Origin: Campylobacterales bacterium
Lineage (GTDB): Bacteria > Campylobacterota > Campylobacteria > Campylobacterales > Sulfurospirillaceae
Reading direction: 5' to 3'
Length of the DNA stretch: 36,243 nucleotides
NCBI GenBank assembly: GCA_024280575.1
Contig: JAJRPV010000048.1
Span: 1 to 36,243 of the forward strand
Shown: piece by piece, positions 8,559-16,757 of the stretch
How positions within the stretch are numbered: position 1 is the stretch's first letter
How the letters are laid out: every line of letters starts with the position of its first letter
Program-made: the position numbers and the translations under genes
The notes under the pieces: generated by a model
What the model saw: only the letters and a program-made list of their open reading frames with translations
Told to the model about the DNA's origin: nothing
Database searches by the model: none

Positions 8559-9107
8559 ATGCTATGTGGAATTGATGAAGCAGGACGAGGTTGCTTAGCG
8601 GGGCCCTTGGTAGTTGTTGGCGTTGTGTTGATAAGCAAAGTAGATGACTTGGCTGATTCAAAAATACTTAGTGAAAAAAAGAGAGACGAGCTTTTTCCAA
8701 TCATCAAACAAAATAGCAAATACAAAATAGTTTTTTGTGATAATGAAATGATAGATAAGAAAGGCTTAAGCTATTGCCTTGGTTATGCGATAGCACAAAT
8801 AAAAGAACAATTTAAAGAATGTGAAATCTTGATGGACGGCAATAGCTCTTTTGGAGTAAAAAATATCAAAACTATGATAAAAGCAGATGCCAAAGTACAA
8901 GAAGTCAGTGCCGCTAGCATCTTGGCAAAGGTTAGTCGGGACTCCTACATGTACGGCATCCAAAAAGATTTCCCAAACTACTCATTTGCCAAACACAAAG
9001 GCTATGGCACAGCTCTACATGTAGAGGAGATAAAGAGGCATGGTTACTCAGCCATTCACCGAAAAAGTTTTAAAATAAAAAGCTTAAGAGAACCGCCGCT
9101 CTTCTAG
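8559..9107 (+). CDS. rnhB: Ribonuclease HII
   Basis: 182 residues, full length. The N-terminal motif GIDEAGRGCLAGPLVV supplies D6 and E7 of the DEDD active site; the strand ILMDGN supplies the third acidic residue, and the conserved AASILAKVSRD follows. It cleaves RNA in RNA-DNA hybrids and at single ribonucleotides in DNA. It starts one base after the ATPase frame and its end overlaps the end of aroC on the other strand by 4 nt. Confidence 0.96.
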   Translation: MLCGIDEAGRGCLAGPLVVVGVVLISKVDDLADSKILSEKKRDELFPIIKQNSKYKIVFCDNEMIDKKGLSYCLGYAIAQIKEQFKECEILMDGNSSFGVKNIKTMIKADAKVQEVSAASILAKVSRDSYMYGIQKDFPNYSFAKHKGYGTALHVEEIKRHGYSAIHRKSFKIKSLREPPLF

Positions 9108-10180
9108 TTAGCATACACTTTTTTTATATTTTCAATTTTTGAACTCATATTTAAAAGCAACATATCAACTATAACTAATGCTGCCATCGCTTCTGCTACG
9201 ACACTTCCTCTGACAGCAACACATGGGTCATGTCTTCCTTTAAGTGAAAAACTTAATTCATTCCCGTCTTTATCCACTGTTTTTTGCTCCATAAAAATAG
9301 AAGGTGTAGGCTTGAAATAAACTTTTATATCTATATTTTCTCCATTGGAAATGCCACCTAGTATTCCACCACTGTTGTTACTTAAAAAACCTTTTGTTGA
9401 TATCTGGTCGTTATTTTGCGAACCTAAGGTTTTTGCAGCGTTTATCCCATCACCAATCTCTACAGCTTTTGCAGCATTTATACCCATCATCGCACTAGCT
9501 AATATGGCATCTAATTTATAATATATCGGCTCACCTAAACCGATTGGTGGATTTTTAACCCTTACATGTACAGCTCCGCCTATAGAATCATGAGAATTTT
9601 TAGCTTTTAGTATCATTTCTTGCCACAATTTATCTTTATTTTTATCTAGTGCAAAAATCGGGCTTTGCGGAGCATATAGGAAATCTGTATCTTTGCCAGT
9701 GACTCCACCTACTTCACATACTCCGCTTTTTACTTCAATATTTAGCTCATTTAGTATCAGTTTTGCCACTGCGCCCGCAGCAACTCTTGAGGCTGTCTCC
9801 CTGGCACTGCTTCGTCCTCCTCCTCTATAATCTCGAATACCGTATTTTTCATAATAAGTAAAATCTGCATGTCCTGGACGAAAAATCTCTTTTATATTGT
9901 TGTAATCTTTGCTTTTTTGGTCTTTATTGAAAATGATGAGTTCTATTGGTGTTCCAGTACTGTATCCTTCAAAAATTCCACTTAAAATCTCTACTTTATC
10001 GCCCTCTTTTCTAGCCGTGGCAAATTTATTAAGTCCCGGCTTTCTTCTGTCTAGTTCACCTTGTATAAAATCCATATCAAGTTTGATTCCAGCAGGAACT
10101 CCATCTATCAGACAACCGATTGCTTTGCCATGTGACTCTCCAAAAGTGCTAAAGCAAAATCTTCTACCAAATTTGTTCAT
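9104..10180 (-). CDS. aroC: Chorismate synthase
   Basis: 358 residues, family length. Signature regions are present: STFGESHGKAIGCLIDGVP near the N-terminus, RPGHADFTYYEKYGIRDYRGGGRSSARETA in the middle (FMN and phosphate binding) and KGRHDPCVAVR near the end. It converts EPSP to chorismate in the shikimate pathway. The start ATG at 10178-10180 lies just 3 nt after the last of three tandem two-hairpin elements, whose end also provides the GGGG ribosome-binding sequence, so initiation is probably sensitive to that structure. It overlaps the end of the 81-codon repeat-derived frame as ATGA. Confidence 0.97.
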   Translation of the reverse strand: MNKFGRRFCFSTFGESHGKAIGCLIDGVPAGIKLDMDFIQGELDRRKPGLNKFATARKEGDKVEILSGIFEGYSTGTPIELIIFNKDQKSKDYNNIKEIFRPGHADFTYYEKYGIRDYRGGGRSSARETASRVAAGAVAKLILNELNIEVKSGVCEVGGVTGKDTDFLYAPQSPIFALDKNKDKLWQEMILKAKNSHDSIGGAVHVRVKNPPIGLGEPIYYKLDAILASAMMGINAAKAVEIGDGINAAKTLGSQNNDQISTKGFLSNNSGGILGGISNGENIDIKVYFKPTPSIFMEQKTVDKDGNELSFSLKGRHDPCVAVRGSVVAEAMAALVIVDMLLLNMSSKIENIKKVYAN

Positions 10181-10183
10181 TTT

Positions 10184-10250
10184 ACTGTCCCCTTTTTTAG
10201 GAAGTAAATTCCTAAAAAATTCCTCGCCACTGAAGCACGAGTTGGCACTC
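10184..10250 (-). repeat. Two-hairpin element, copy B1 (adjacent to aroC)
   Basis: Minus strand: P1 GAGT/ACTC with loop GCCA (10239-10250), core GTGCTTCAGTGGCGAG then GAATTT, P2 TTTTTTAGGAA/TTCCTAAAAAA with loop TTTAC (10193-10219), then GGGGACAGT. Identical over the whole 83-nt unit to copy B2. P2 ends where the aroC ribosome-binding site begins. Confidence 0.8.
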
Positions 10251-10266
10251 TGTATGATTTTATTTT

Positions 10267-10333
10267 ACTGTCCCCTTTTTTAGGAAGTAAATTCCTAAAA
10301 AATTCCTCGCCACTGAAGCACGAGTTGGCACTC
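10267..10333 (-). repeat. Two-hairpin element, copy B2
   Basis: Exact tandem duplicate of B1 with an 83-nt period: P1 at 10322-10333 and P2 at 10276-10302. The identity shows a recent duplication. Confidence 0.8.
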
Positions 10334-10350
10334 TGTATGATTTTATTTTC

Positions 10351-10409
10351 TTTTTTAATAGAAATATATTTTAAAAAATTCCTCGCCACTGAAGCACGAG
10401 TTGGCACTC
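10351..10409 (-). repeat. Two-hairpin element, copy B3 (variant P2)
   Basis: P1 (10398-10409) and the core are identical to B1 and B2, but the P2 part is replaced by another hairpin, TTTTTTAA/TTAAAAAA with a longer loop (10351-10378), and the GGGGACAGT tail is lost. Pairing is kept while the sequence differs. Located directly after the rnc stop. Confidence 0.65.
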
Positions 10410-10418
10410 TGTATTGAA

Positions 10419-11102
10419 TCATTGATTGTCTCCTTTTAGGGCTTCTAGTGCCAGTTTTGCAGAGGCTTGCTGGGCTTCTTTTTTACTTTTGCCTATCGCT
10501 CTTGAAAATTCTTTATCTTGTATAATAACTGCCATCTCAAACTCTTTTTTATGATCAGGTCCAAAAGATTTTATCAACCTATATTCGGGAGTCTCTCCAA
10601 ATCTAGCTTGTGTTAACTCTTGCAAAGTGGTTTTAAAATCTCTAAAAATTGCTTCCATATCTATAACAGGGTAGGCAATATCCAAAAGATGGATACATAT
10701 TTTTTTTGCTTTTTCCAATACCGCCTCAAGATAAACCGCACCCATCAAAGCCTCAAATGCATTTGAAAGAAGTGAGGATTTTTCTCTTCCTTTATTGTTT
10801 TCTTCTGCCATTGATATAAAGATATTATCCCCTAAATTCAATATATTGGCCAACTTGTAAAAACCTTTTTCACTTACCAAAGATGCTCTGAGTTTTGAAA
10901 GTTCTCCCTCCGCAACATCAGGAAACTTATGGTATAAATACTCTCCTACTATCAAATCCAAAACAGCATCGCCCAAAAACTCCAACCTTTCATTATTGTA
11001 TGGTTTTTTATAACTTTTATGAGGAAGAGCTTCGATTATCAGATTTTGGTCTTTAAACTGATAATCCAAACGCTTTTGTAACAGTTGTAAATATTTATCC
11101 AC
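10419..11102 (-). CDS. rnc: Ribonuclease III
   Basis: 227 residues. The catalytic domain carries the signature [19 protein letters not shown] (E and D residues for the metal site), and the C-terminal third is a dsRNA-binding domain ending [18 protein letters not shown]. It processes rRNA precursors and structured mRNAs. The gene directly follows rnhA and precedes the structured tandem repeats upstream of aroC, which are plausible substrates. Confidence 0.97.
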   Translation of the reverse strand: MDKYLQLLQKRLDYQFKDQNLIIEALPHKSYKKPYNNERLEFLGDAVLDLIVGEYLYHKFPDVAEGELSKLRASLVSEKGFYKLANILNLGDNIFISMAEENNKGREKSSLLSNAFEALMGAVYLEAVLEKAKKICIHLLDIAYPVIDMEAIFRDFKTTLQELTQARFGETPEYRLIKSFGPDHKKEFEMAVIIQDKEFSRAIGKSKKEAQQASAKLALEALKGDNQ

Positions 11103-11531
11103 TTAATACTCCTTCAATTTTTCAGCTTCTTCTTTTGCAATTTTATCACATATCTCATTTTCTCTATGTCCTGCATGTCCTTTTACCCAAGTAGCTTTTA
11201 TTTTGTGTGTTTTTGCAACTTCGATATATTCTTTCCAAAGTTCTGGATTTTTTACTTTTGCAAAATTTCTTTTTTGCCAATTTTCAAGCCATTCATTTAT
11301 GCCCCTTACAACATAACTAGAATCACTGGTTATCTCAACGATACAAGGATTTTTTAAAGCTTTTAAACCCTCTATGACAGCTTTTAATTCCATCTGATTG
11401 TTTGTGGCCAATTTTTGACCACCGCTTATAATCTTCTCATTATCTTTATATCTTAAAATCGCACAATATCCTCCAAAGCCTGGATTTCCAAGCGAAGAGC
11501 CATCAGAGAAAAGGGATATTTTTTTCATCAT
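11103..11531 (-). CDS. rnhA: Ribonuclease HI
   Basis: 142 residues with the active-site pattern of RNase HI: SDGSSLGNPGFGGYCAI (first Asp), QMELKAVIEGL (Glu), ITSDSSYVVRGI (Asp), and VKGHAGHRENEICDKIAKEE (His/Asp). Either of two consecutive ATGs (11531 or 11528) can be the start. It overlaps the preceding TPR gene by 29 nt and abuts rnc, so the three are an operon. Together with rnhB the window encodes both RNase H types. Confidence 0.96.
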   Translation of the reverse strand: MMKKISLFSDGSSLGNPGFGGYCAILRYKDNEKIISGGQKLATNNQMELKAVIEGLKALKNPCIVEITSDSSYVVRGINEWLENWQKRNFAKVKNPELWKEYIEVAKTHKIKATWVKGHAGHRENEICDKIAKEEAEKLKEY

Positions 11532-12543
11532 TTACTTTAACAATAGAGCTTTGAATTTTTGCATTTCCAATACTTAGACAATTTGGACATCTGTAAAAAT
11601 ACAAAGGGTAAACATTTTTACACTCACTGCACATGTAGTGAAAACTAAGCTCAGCTTTAATACTTCCTTCTTTTCTTAAAGCCCCTAAAACATTAAATGC
11701 AAATATGCCGTCTTTTACCTCTTCGTAATCAATTAAGCCTTTTGCCATGGCTATTTGTCGTGGTATTTGCTTAGAAAAATGTGATAAATCCAGCCATTTT
11801 GCATCAGAAAACCAAAGTAAATCTGTAAAATTTTTAAAATCAAAATCATCTAGTTCTTTTGTAATATCCAATCTATTTTGTTGCATAAACTCAAAATACT
11901 TTCTTTGTAAAAATTTCTCTTTTTTGGATATTTCCCTTAGCTTTTCTTGCTTTTTTGTATTGCTTATTTTTGAATCTTCACTTACCTGCAAACACTCAAT
12001 ATATAGCTTTTGCCTTTTTACTGCAGCCCCTAACTCTTCTAAAGCATCTAACACTTCTATGGCTTTATCGTACTCTTTTAATCTTTCATACACTACCGTC
12101 AAGTATTTCAAAGATTCTTCATTTCTAGGATGCAGTCTGAGTGATTCTAGAAATATATCAGCACCTCGCCTTAGAAAGCCGGCCTTAAAATATGTTTTTC
12201 CGAGGCTTGAGAGTATGTACTCTTTTTTATCTTTTCCTTTGACCCTTTTAAGTGCGACGAGATAGATGTTTATAGATTTTTCATAATCACCGCTTTTACC
12301 ATAGGCATCAGCTAACAAAACCAGTGATTCTATAGGTATATTGGAATCTTGGAGTAGTTTTTTATACTCTTTTTCATCACTTATGATTTCAAATTTTTTA
12401 ACAAATTTTTCTATACTATCTTTTTCTTCTTTACTCTTAAAAACTCCCCACCAATAATTTGCGAACGAAATAATAAAAACAATGGCAAAAAGTATAATTA
12501 TCCCAAACATTGGGTCTCTGTACTCAATAAAAAAACTATTCAA
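11503..12543 (-). CDS. LapB/YciM-like membrane TPR protein with rubredoxin-type zinc/iron knuckle
   Basis: 346 residues. A membrane anchor lies at residues 13-33, followed by helical repeats with TPR spacing (LLADAYGKSGDYEKSINIY, LGKTYFKAGFLRRGADIF, LTVVYERLKEYDKAIEVL). The C-terminus has two CxxC pairs (C305/C308 and C319/C322) forming a rubredoxin-like metal knuckle. This order (N-terminal anchor, TPRs, C-terminal knuckle) is that of LapB, which in enterobacteria controls LpxC and so LPS synthesis. The family match is by architecture only. It heads the rnhA-rnc-aroC operon and has its own extended -10 promoter. Confidence 0.75.
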   Translation of the reverse strand: MNSFFIEYRDPMFGIIILFAIVFIISFANYWWGVFKSKEEKDSIEKFVKKFEIISDEKEYKKLLQDSNIPIESLVLLADAYGKSGDYEKSINIYLVALKRVKGKDKKEYILSSLGKTYFKAGFLRRGADIFLESLRLHPRNEESLKYLTVVYERLKEYDKAIEVLDALEELGAAVKRQKLYIECLQVSEDSKISNTKKQEKLREISKKEKFLQRKYFEFMQQNRLDITKELDDFDFKNFTDLLWFSDAKWLDLSHFSKQIPRQIAMAKGLIDYEEVKDGIFAFNVLGALRKEGSIKAELSFHYMCSECKNVYPLYFYRCPNCLSIGNAKIQSSIVKVNDEKNIPFL

Positions 12544-12570
12544 TGTGTACCCTTATATAAATATGGGACT

Positions 12571-12576
12571 ATTATA
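12571..12576 (-). promoter_or_regulatory. Extended -10 promoter for the LapB-like operon
   Basis: The minus strand reads TTGGTATAAT here, an extended -10 box, with the gene starting 28 nt downstream. No -35 box is visible, as is usual in Campylobacterota. Confidence 0.6.
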
Positions 12577-12594
12577 CCAAATTAGCTTTTAAAT

Positions 12595-12602
12595 GCTATA
12601 AT
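12595..12602 (+). promoter_or_regulatory. Extended -10 promoter for dnaG
   Basis: The sequence TGCTATAAT ends at 12602, 22 nt before the dnaG ATG, and lies back to back with the divergent promoter. AAAGGGG precedes the start codon. Confidence 0.6.
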
Positions 12603-12623
12603 TAAATTTTCCAAAGGGGTAAA

Positions 12624-14261
12624 ATGATAGAGAATCGCTCAATAGAAGATTTAAAAAATAGACTCGACATCGTTGATGTTGTGGGCAGTTATCTTGAGCT
12701 TAAAAAAAATGGTGCAAATTTTAAAGCAATTTGTCCTTTTCACAATGACTCAAATCCTAGTTTGGTTATCAGCCCTTCTAAGCAAATTTACCACTGTTTC
12801 AGTTGTGGAGCTGGTGGCGATAGTATAAAATTTGTGATGGAATACGAGAAGCTAAACTACCCTGCAACGATAGAGAAGCTCGCCAACATGTATAATTTTT
12901 CACTTACTTACACTGAATCTAGTGAAAAAAAAGAAGACAGAAAACTGATGGAAAATCTCACACTGTTTTTCCGAAAAAAACTTGATACTCAAAAAAATGC
13001 AAAAGAGTATCTTCTCCAAAGAGGCATAGGCGAATCAACCATAGAAAAATTTGAGTTGGGTTTTGCACCAAGCAGTGATGAAACTCTAAATTTTTTAAGG
13101 AGCTATGGTTATTCGATAAGTGAAGCAAAAGAGTTTGGTGTAGCTGATATCTCGGAAAACAGCGATAGAGCCTATTGTAGATTTATCGACAGAATAATCT
13201 ATCCGATTCGCTCAAGAAATGGAAAATTTGTAGGATTTGGCGGCAGAACAATCACAAATCATCCTGCCAAATATATCAATTCTCCCCAAACAAGATATTT
13301 TAATAAATCAAGGCTTTTATATGGATATTTTTTTGCGAAAGAGAGCATATTTAAACAGAAAAAAATAATCATAACCGAAGGATACATGGATACGATTATG
13401 CTTCATCAAGCTGGTTTCACAAATGCAGTTGCTACCTTGGGAACGGCATTGACAAGTGAGCATCTGCCTCTTATAACCAAAATGGAACCAGAAGTCATAC
13501 TTGCTTATGATGGAGACAATGCAGGAATTGCCGCAGCATTAAAAGCTTCTATACTACTAAGCAAACACTCCTTTAAAGGAGGTGTTATACTTTTTGGCGA
13601 AGGAATGGACCCGGCAGATATGGTTAAAAATGCACAAATTGAAAAACTAAACAGACTCTTTAGTGAAGCTCAACCGTTTATTGAGTTTGCGATTGAGCAG
13701 ATTGTGAAAAAATACAACTTACACGAAGGCCTGGAAAAACAAAAAGCTCTAAAAGAGGGATCTTTGTTTTTGCAAAGTTTACCTGCATCTTTGCAGGAAA
13801 GTTACAGAGGAGTTTTGAGCGGTGCATTGAACCTCCCCCAAAATTTGGTAAAAGTCAAAAGAGATTTTGTCAGAAGAGAGCAACGGGAAGGTTTTATAGA
13901 TATTTTGGAATTAACGATTATTAAGACTATCCTTGCTAAGCCTTCATTGATTGATACACTGCTAGATACCATAGATACGAGTATGTTTAAAACTCACGGT
14001 GAAGAGTTCAGGTTGTTGTTGGATAACCGGTTTGAGCATCCTAGTCTAAGACAAATCACACTGTGGGATGACATCAAGATTTACGAGGAAAAAGATTTGA
14101 TTTCTGCTATGATTACATTTTTGGTTAGATATTACAATGAAAAACTCCTACATGTAAAGAGTGATAAATCGCTCGATTATAAAGAAAAACAGTTTCATAT
14201 AAGATCAATTCAAGAAAAAATATTTAAATTGAAAAAGGGAGAATTAGTAGCTTATGAATAA
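12624..14261 (+). CDS. dnaG: DNA primase
   Basis: 545 residues. The N-terminal CHC2 zinc finger has C37, H40, C58 and C61 (CPFH and HCFSC); the catalytic core includes the toprim strand ITEGYMDTIML and the acidic motif AYDGDNAG. It makes RNA primers at the fork and binds DnaB through the C-terminal region. Slightly shorter than E. coli DnaG (581). Its end overlaps the next gene by 8 nt. Confidence 0.97.
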   Translation: MIENRSIEDLKNRLDIVDVVGSYLELKKNGANFKAICPFHNDSNPSLVISPSKQIYHCFSCGAGGDSIKFVMEYEKLNYPATIEKLANMYNFSLTYTESSEKKEDRKLMENLTLFFRKKLDTQKNAKEYLLQRGIGESTIEKFELGFAPSSDETLNFLRSYGYSISEAKEFGVADISENSDRAYCRFIDRIIYPIRSRNGKFVGFGGRTITNHPAKYINSPQTRYFNKSRLLYGYFFAKESIFKQKKIIITEGYMDTIMLHQAGFTNAVATLGTALTSEHLPLITKMEPEVILAYDGDNAGIAAALKASILLSKHSFKGGVILFGEGMDPADMVKNAQIEKLNRLFSEAQPFIEFAIEQIVKKYNLHEGLEKQKALKEGSLFLQSLPASLQESYRGVLSGALNLPQNLVKVKRDFVRREQREGFIDILELTIIKTILAKPSLIDTLLDTIDTSMFKTHGEEFRLLLDNRFEHPSLRQITLWDDIKIYEEKDLISAMITFLVRYYNEKLLHVKSDKSLDYKEKQFHIRSIQEKIFKLKKGELVAYE

Positions 14262-15246
14262 TAAAAGAAGATGTTTAGCGCTCTTTAGCGGAGGTCTGGA
14301 CAGTATGATAGCTATAAAATTAATGACTCTTCAAAACATAGATGTTATCGCGCTAAATATAAATATAGGCTTTGGCTCAAAAACCGATATCAGTGAACTT
14401 ATGAGAAAAAGAGCCCAAATGGCAGGAGCCAGGTTTGAAGTGATAGATACCAGAGATACTTACATAAAAAACATACTTTTTGATCCAAAATTCGGATATG
14501 GCAAAAACTTCAATCCCTGTATCGACTGCCACGGATTTATGTTTAGAATTGCCATGGAACTGCTAGACAAATATGATGCTTCTTTTTTAGTAACAGGCGA
14601 AGTCGTAGGGCAAAGACCGATGAGTCAAAGAAATGATGCTATGAATTCAGTCAGCAAACTTGCAGGTGATGAAGAAGGATTAATACTCAGGCCATTATGC
14701 GCAAAAGTAATGAAGCCAACCAAACCGGAAAGCGAGGGCTGGGTGGACAGAGAAAAACTTTTAGGCATAAACGGAAGAGGCAGAGAAACTCAACTGGCGC
14801 TAGCAGAAAAATTTGGCTGGGATGATTTTGAAAAACCAGGTGGTGGATGCCTGCTGACAGATGCAAACTTTACAAAAAAAATGAGAGATTTTGTAAAATA
14901 TGATAATTTAGAAGTAGATGATATAGATGTCTTAAAAAATGGAAGACAACTAAGACTAGAAGATGGGGCAAAGCTCATAGTAGGTAGAAATCAAGAAGAA
15001 AATGAAAGAATAGAAAAGATAAAAAGCAACAAATACATCTTCATAAAAGCCAAAGATATACCAGGACCCTCTTCGCTCTTGAGTGCAAATGCCTCCCAAA
15101 ACGATACAAATTTAGCACTAAAAGCAGTTCTTTCCTTTGCCAAAACGGAACTAAATAAAAAATATGATATAATGCTCGGCGAAAAAACAGTAAGCCAAAC
15201 ACCTTACGAAGATAAAGCCGATTTACGCAGATATTTTATCACCTAA
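14254..15246 (+). CDS. PP-loop ATPase (ThiI/MnmA type) fused to an NFACT-R domain; probable tRNA thiolation enzyme
   Basis: 330 residues. The N-terminal PP-loop SGGLDS (12-17) binds ATP for adenylation, as in ThiI and MnmA. A CxxC pair (C89/C92, NPCIDCHGF) may accept or carry sulfur. From about residue 215 the protein has an NFACT-R/DUF814 pattern (LRLEDGAKLIVGRNQEENER, IKAKDIPGPSSLL), an RNA-binding module otherwise known from Rqc2/RqcH proteins. Such fusions are described in the literature as predicted RNA-modifying proteins; the exact nucleoside is not known to me. It overlaps dnaG by 8 nt and lies 2 nt before a tRNA gene. Confidence 0.7.
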   Translation: MNNKRRCLALFSGGLDSMIAIKLMTLQNIDVIALNINIGFGSKTDISELMRKRAQMAGARFEVIDTRDTYIKNILFDPKFGYGKNFNPCIDCHGFMFRIAMELLDKYDASFLVTGEVVGQRPMSQRNDAMNSVSKLAGDEEGLILRPLCAKVMKPTKPESEGWVDREKLLGINGRGRETQLALAEKFGWDDFEKPGGGCLLTDANFTKKMRDFVKYDNLEVDDIDVLKNGRQLRLEDGAKLIVGRNQEENERIEKIKSNKYIFIKAKDIPGPSSLLSANASQNDTNLALKAVLSFAKTELNKKYDIMLGEKTVSQTPYEDKADLRRYFIT

Positions 15247-15248
15247 AT

Positions 15249-15324
15249 GGGGTATTAGCTCAGCTGGGAGAGCACGACGCTGGCAGCGTCGGGGTCAGCG
15301 GTTCGAACCCGCTATACTCCACCA
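15249..15324 (+). tRNA. tRNA-Ala (GGC)
   Basis: A full cloverleaf of 76 nt with encoded CCA. Acceptor arms GGGGTAT and ATACTCC pair (one G-U), the D arm is GCTC/GAGC, the anticodon stem CGACG/CGTCG encloses loop CTGGCAG with anticodon GGC, and the T arm AGCGG/CCGCT holds TTCGAAC. It lies 2 nt after the PP-loop/NFACT-R gene and is probably cotranscribed with it. Confidence 0.97.
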
Positions 15325-15526
15325 AACTTCTTACATATTGAGGTTTATTAAAAAGAAAATAAGTCGGTTACCACCTCAAAAAATTTTTCTATTAAAACGC
15401 AGGTAAGTAAACAAGTGGTTACTCTCAATACCTGACCCTTATTATATTTTCGTCAAATAAATTTAGCAATCTTAATAATCCCATTAGGAATCTATGTAGT
15501 TAAGGTTTGATTTTTGACTTTCATTT
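15325..15526 (+). other. Intergenic region between convergent units
   Basis: 202 nt between the tRNA and the end of gspF. The only structure I see is a weak inverted repeat TTGAGGT/ACCTCAA (15338-15344 and 15373-15379) followed by AAAATTTTT, possibly a terminator; the 28-nt loop makes this uncertain. No gene. Confidence 0.35.
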
Positions 15527-16747
15527 TTACATATTCAAATTTATCGAAAATATCGGTAACAACATGGCTGTGACTATCACACCTATGATTGCTCCTACTA
15601 TGAGTATTAGTATTGGCTCTAGGAGTGAGAGCATTTTGTTTATTTTGTCGTTATTTCCTTCTGTGTATAGCTCTGAGAGGTTTTGTAGTATCTCTCTCAT
15701 TTGGCTTGTTTCTTCACCTAGTGATATGGCTTGGATAAATGCCATATCTACTTTGTAATTTTGTTTGGAGAGTGAATTTGACAACTTTTTGCCTTTTACT
15801 AACTCATTTGATGCTCTTATAAATGTACGGTTTATTACTCTGTTTTTTATTGTATTTGAGGATAGTTTTACTGCTTGCACAAAGGTAACTCCGGAGTTTA
15901 TCAGAACTGAGACTATATATGAAAATTTCGCCAATTCTGAGGTTTGGATTATTTTTCCAAATAATGGAAGTTTTAAAAGAAAACTATCTATCATATATGT
16001 AAATTTTGGAAAACTCTTATACATGTAAGCAAAAGCAAATAAAAAAGCAAAGACAAAAACTAATATAAAAAGCCAATTTTTATCTATATAATCCCCTAAA
16101 GCTATCACAAATTTTGTTATTGCCGGCAATTCTTGCCCTAATTGATCAAACATACTTGTTATCTTTGGCACGACAACGCTAAGCATAAAACCTACCATAA
16201 AAAAAGAAACAATGACAATAAACAGTGGATAAGCAAGTGCGCTTGAGATTTTATTTTTGATCATTTCCTGATTTTTTAAAAAGATTGACAACTCTTTTAG
16301 CACAATAGCCAAAGTCCCTGACTCTTCCGCAACTTTTATTGATTGTTTATAAAAAGCGGGTAATGTGAAAACTTCTTGGGATTCAAGAGCATTATAAAAA
16401 CCTTTACCTTCTTGTAGTGAAGCTTCAATGGAGCTGAAAAATCTAAATATTTTTTTATCATTTTTATATTGTTGTTTTTCCAATTTAATAGCATATACTA
16501 TAGATGAAACTCCTGATTTTAGATAAATACTGAGGTTTCTACTAATGACATAGAGTTTCTTGGATGGAAAATCTTTAGTAAAAATTCCTTTAAAATAACT
16601 CTTGGCAAAGGATTTATCTATATCCAGATAGCTATATATTATACCTTGCAATCTTAGTTTGGCTTTTGCCTCCTGAATATCATTTGCCTCAAGAATACCT
16701 TTAGCTCTAGAGCCATCACTATTTAAGCCCTTATATTTAAAAAACAT
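15527..16747 (-). CDS. gspF: Type II secretion inner-membrane platform protein GspF
   Basis: 406 residues with the two repeated T2SSF domains (about 65-190 and 270-395), each ending in hydrophobic segments: one around 168-190, one around 221-245 and one at the C-terminus. Conserved features are GVSSIVYAI, LPAFYKQSIKVAEESGTL and the repeat equivalent FIQAISLGEETSQM. It anchors the GspE motor and assembles the pseudopilus. The gene is last in the minus-strand gsp operon, 10 nt after gspE. Confidence 0.93.
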   Translation of the reverse strand: MFFKYKGLNSDGSRAKGILEANDIQEAKAKLRLQGIIYSYLDIDKSFAKSYFKGIFTKDFPSKKLYVISRNLSIYLKSGVSSIVYAIKLEKQQYKNDKKIFRFFSSIEASLQEGKGFYNALESQEVFTLPAFYKQSIKVAEESGTLAIVLKELSIFLKNQEMIKNKISSALAYPLFIVIVSFFMVGFMLSVVVPKITSMFDQLGQELPAITKFVIALGDYIDKNWLFILVFVFAFLFAFAYMYKSFPKFTYMIDSFLLKLPLFGKIIQTSELAKFSYIVSVLINSGVTFVQAVKLSSNTIKNRVINRTFIRASNELVKGKKLSNSLSKQNYKVDMAFIQAISLGEETSQMREILQNLSELYTEGNNDKINKMLSLLEPILILIVGAIIGVIVTAMLLPIFSINLNM

Positions 16748-16757
16748 TTATTACCAC

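Larger units (their letters stand above)
10177..10422 (-). other. 81-codon open frame made of repeats, coupled to rnc and aroC
   Basis: An open frame starts with ATGA overlapping the rnc stop and ends with ATGA overlapping the aroC start. It is made entirely of the three repeat units; because one period is 83 nt, the middle unit is read in a different frame (SANSCFSGEEFFRN versus VPTRASVARNFL). That argues against a conserved protein, but translation through it could couple aroC to rnc. Confidence 0.25.

Noticed and set aside
10193-10219. Rho-independent terminator between rnc and aroC
   Set aside because: P2 is an AT-rich stem followed by GGGGACAG, not a T run, and similar hairpins occur right before start codons of several genes, so a terminator role alone does not fit.
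10184-10409. CRISPR array
   Set aside because: Only three units, no unique spacers between them (the units are contiguous and two are identical), and no cas genes nearby.
10177-10422. 81-codon open frame as a real protein
   Set aside because: It consists only of repeat units, and the 83-nt period puts the units in different frames, so no peptide is conserved. Kept only as a possible translation-coupling frame.
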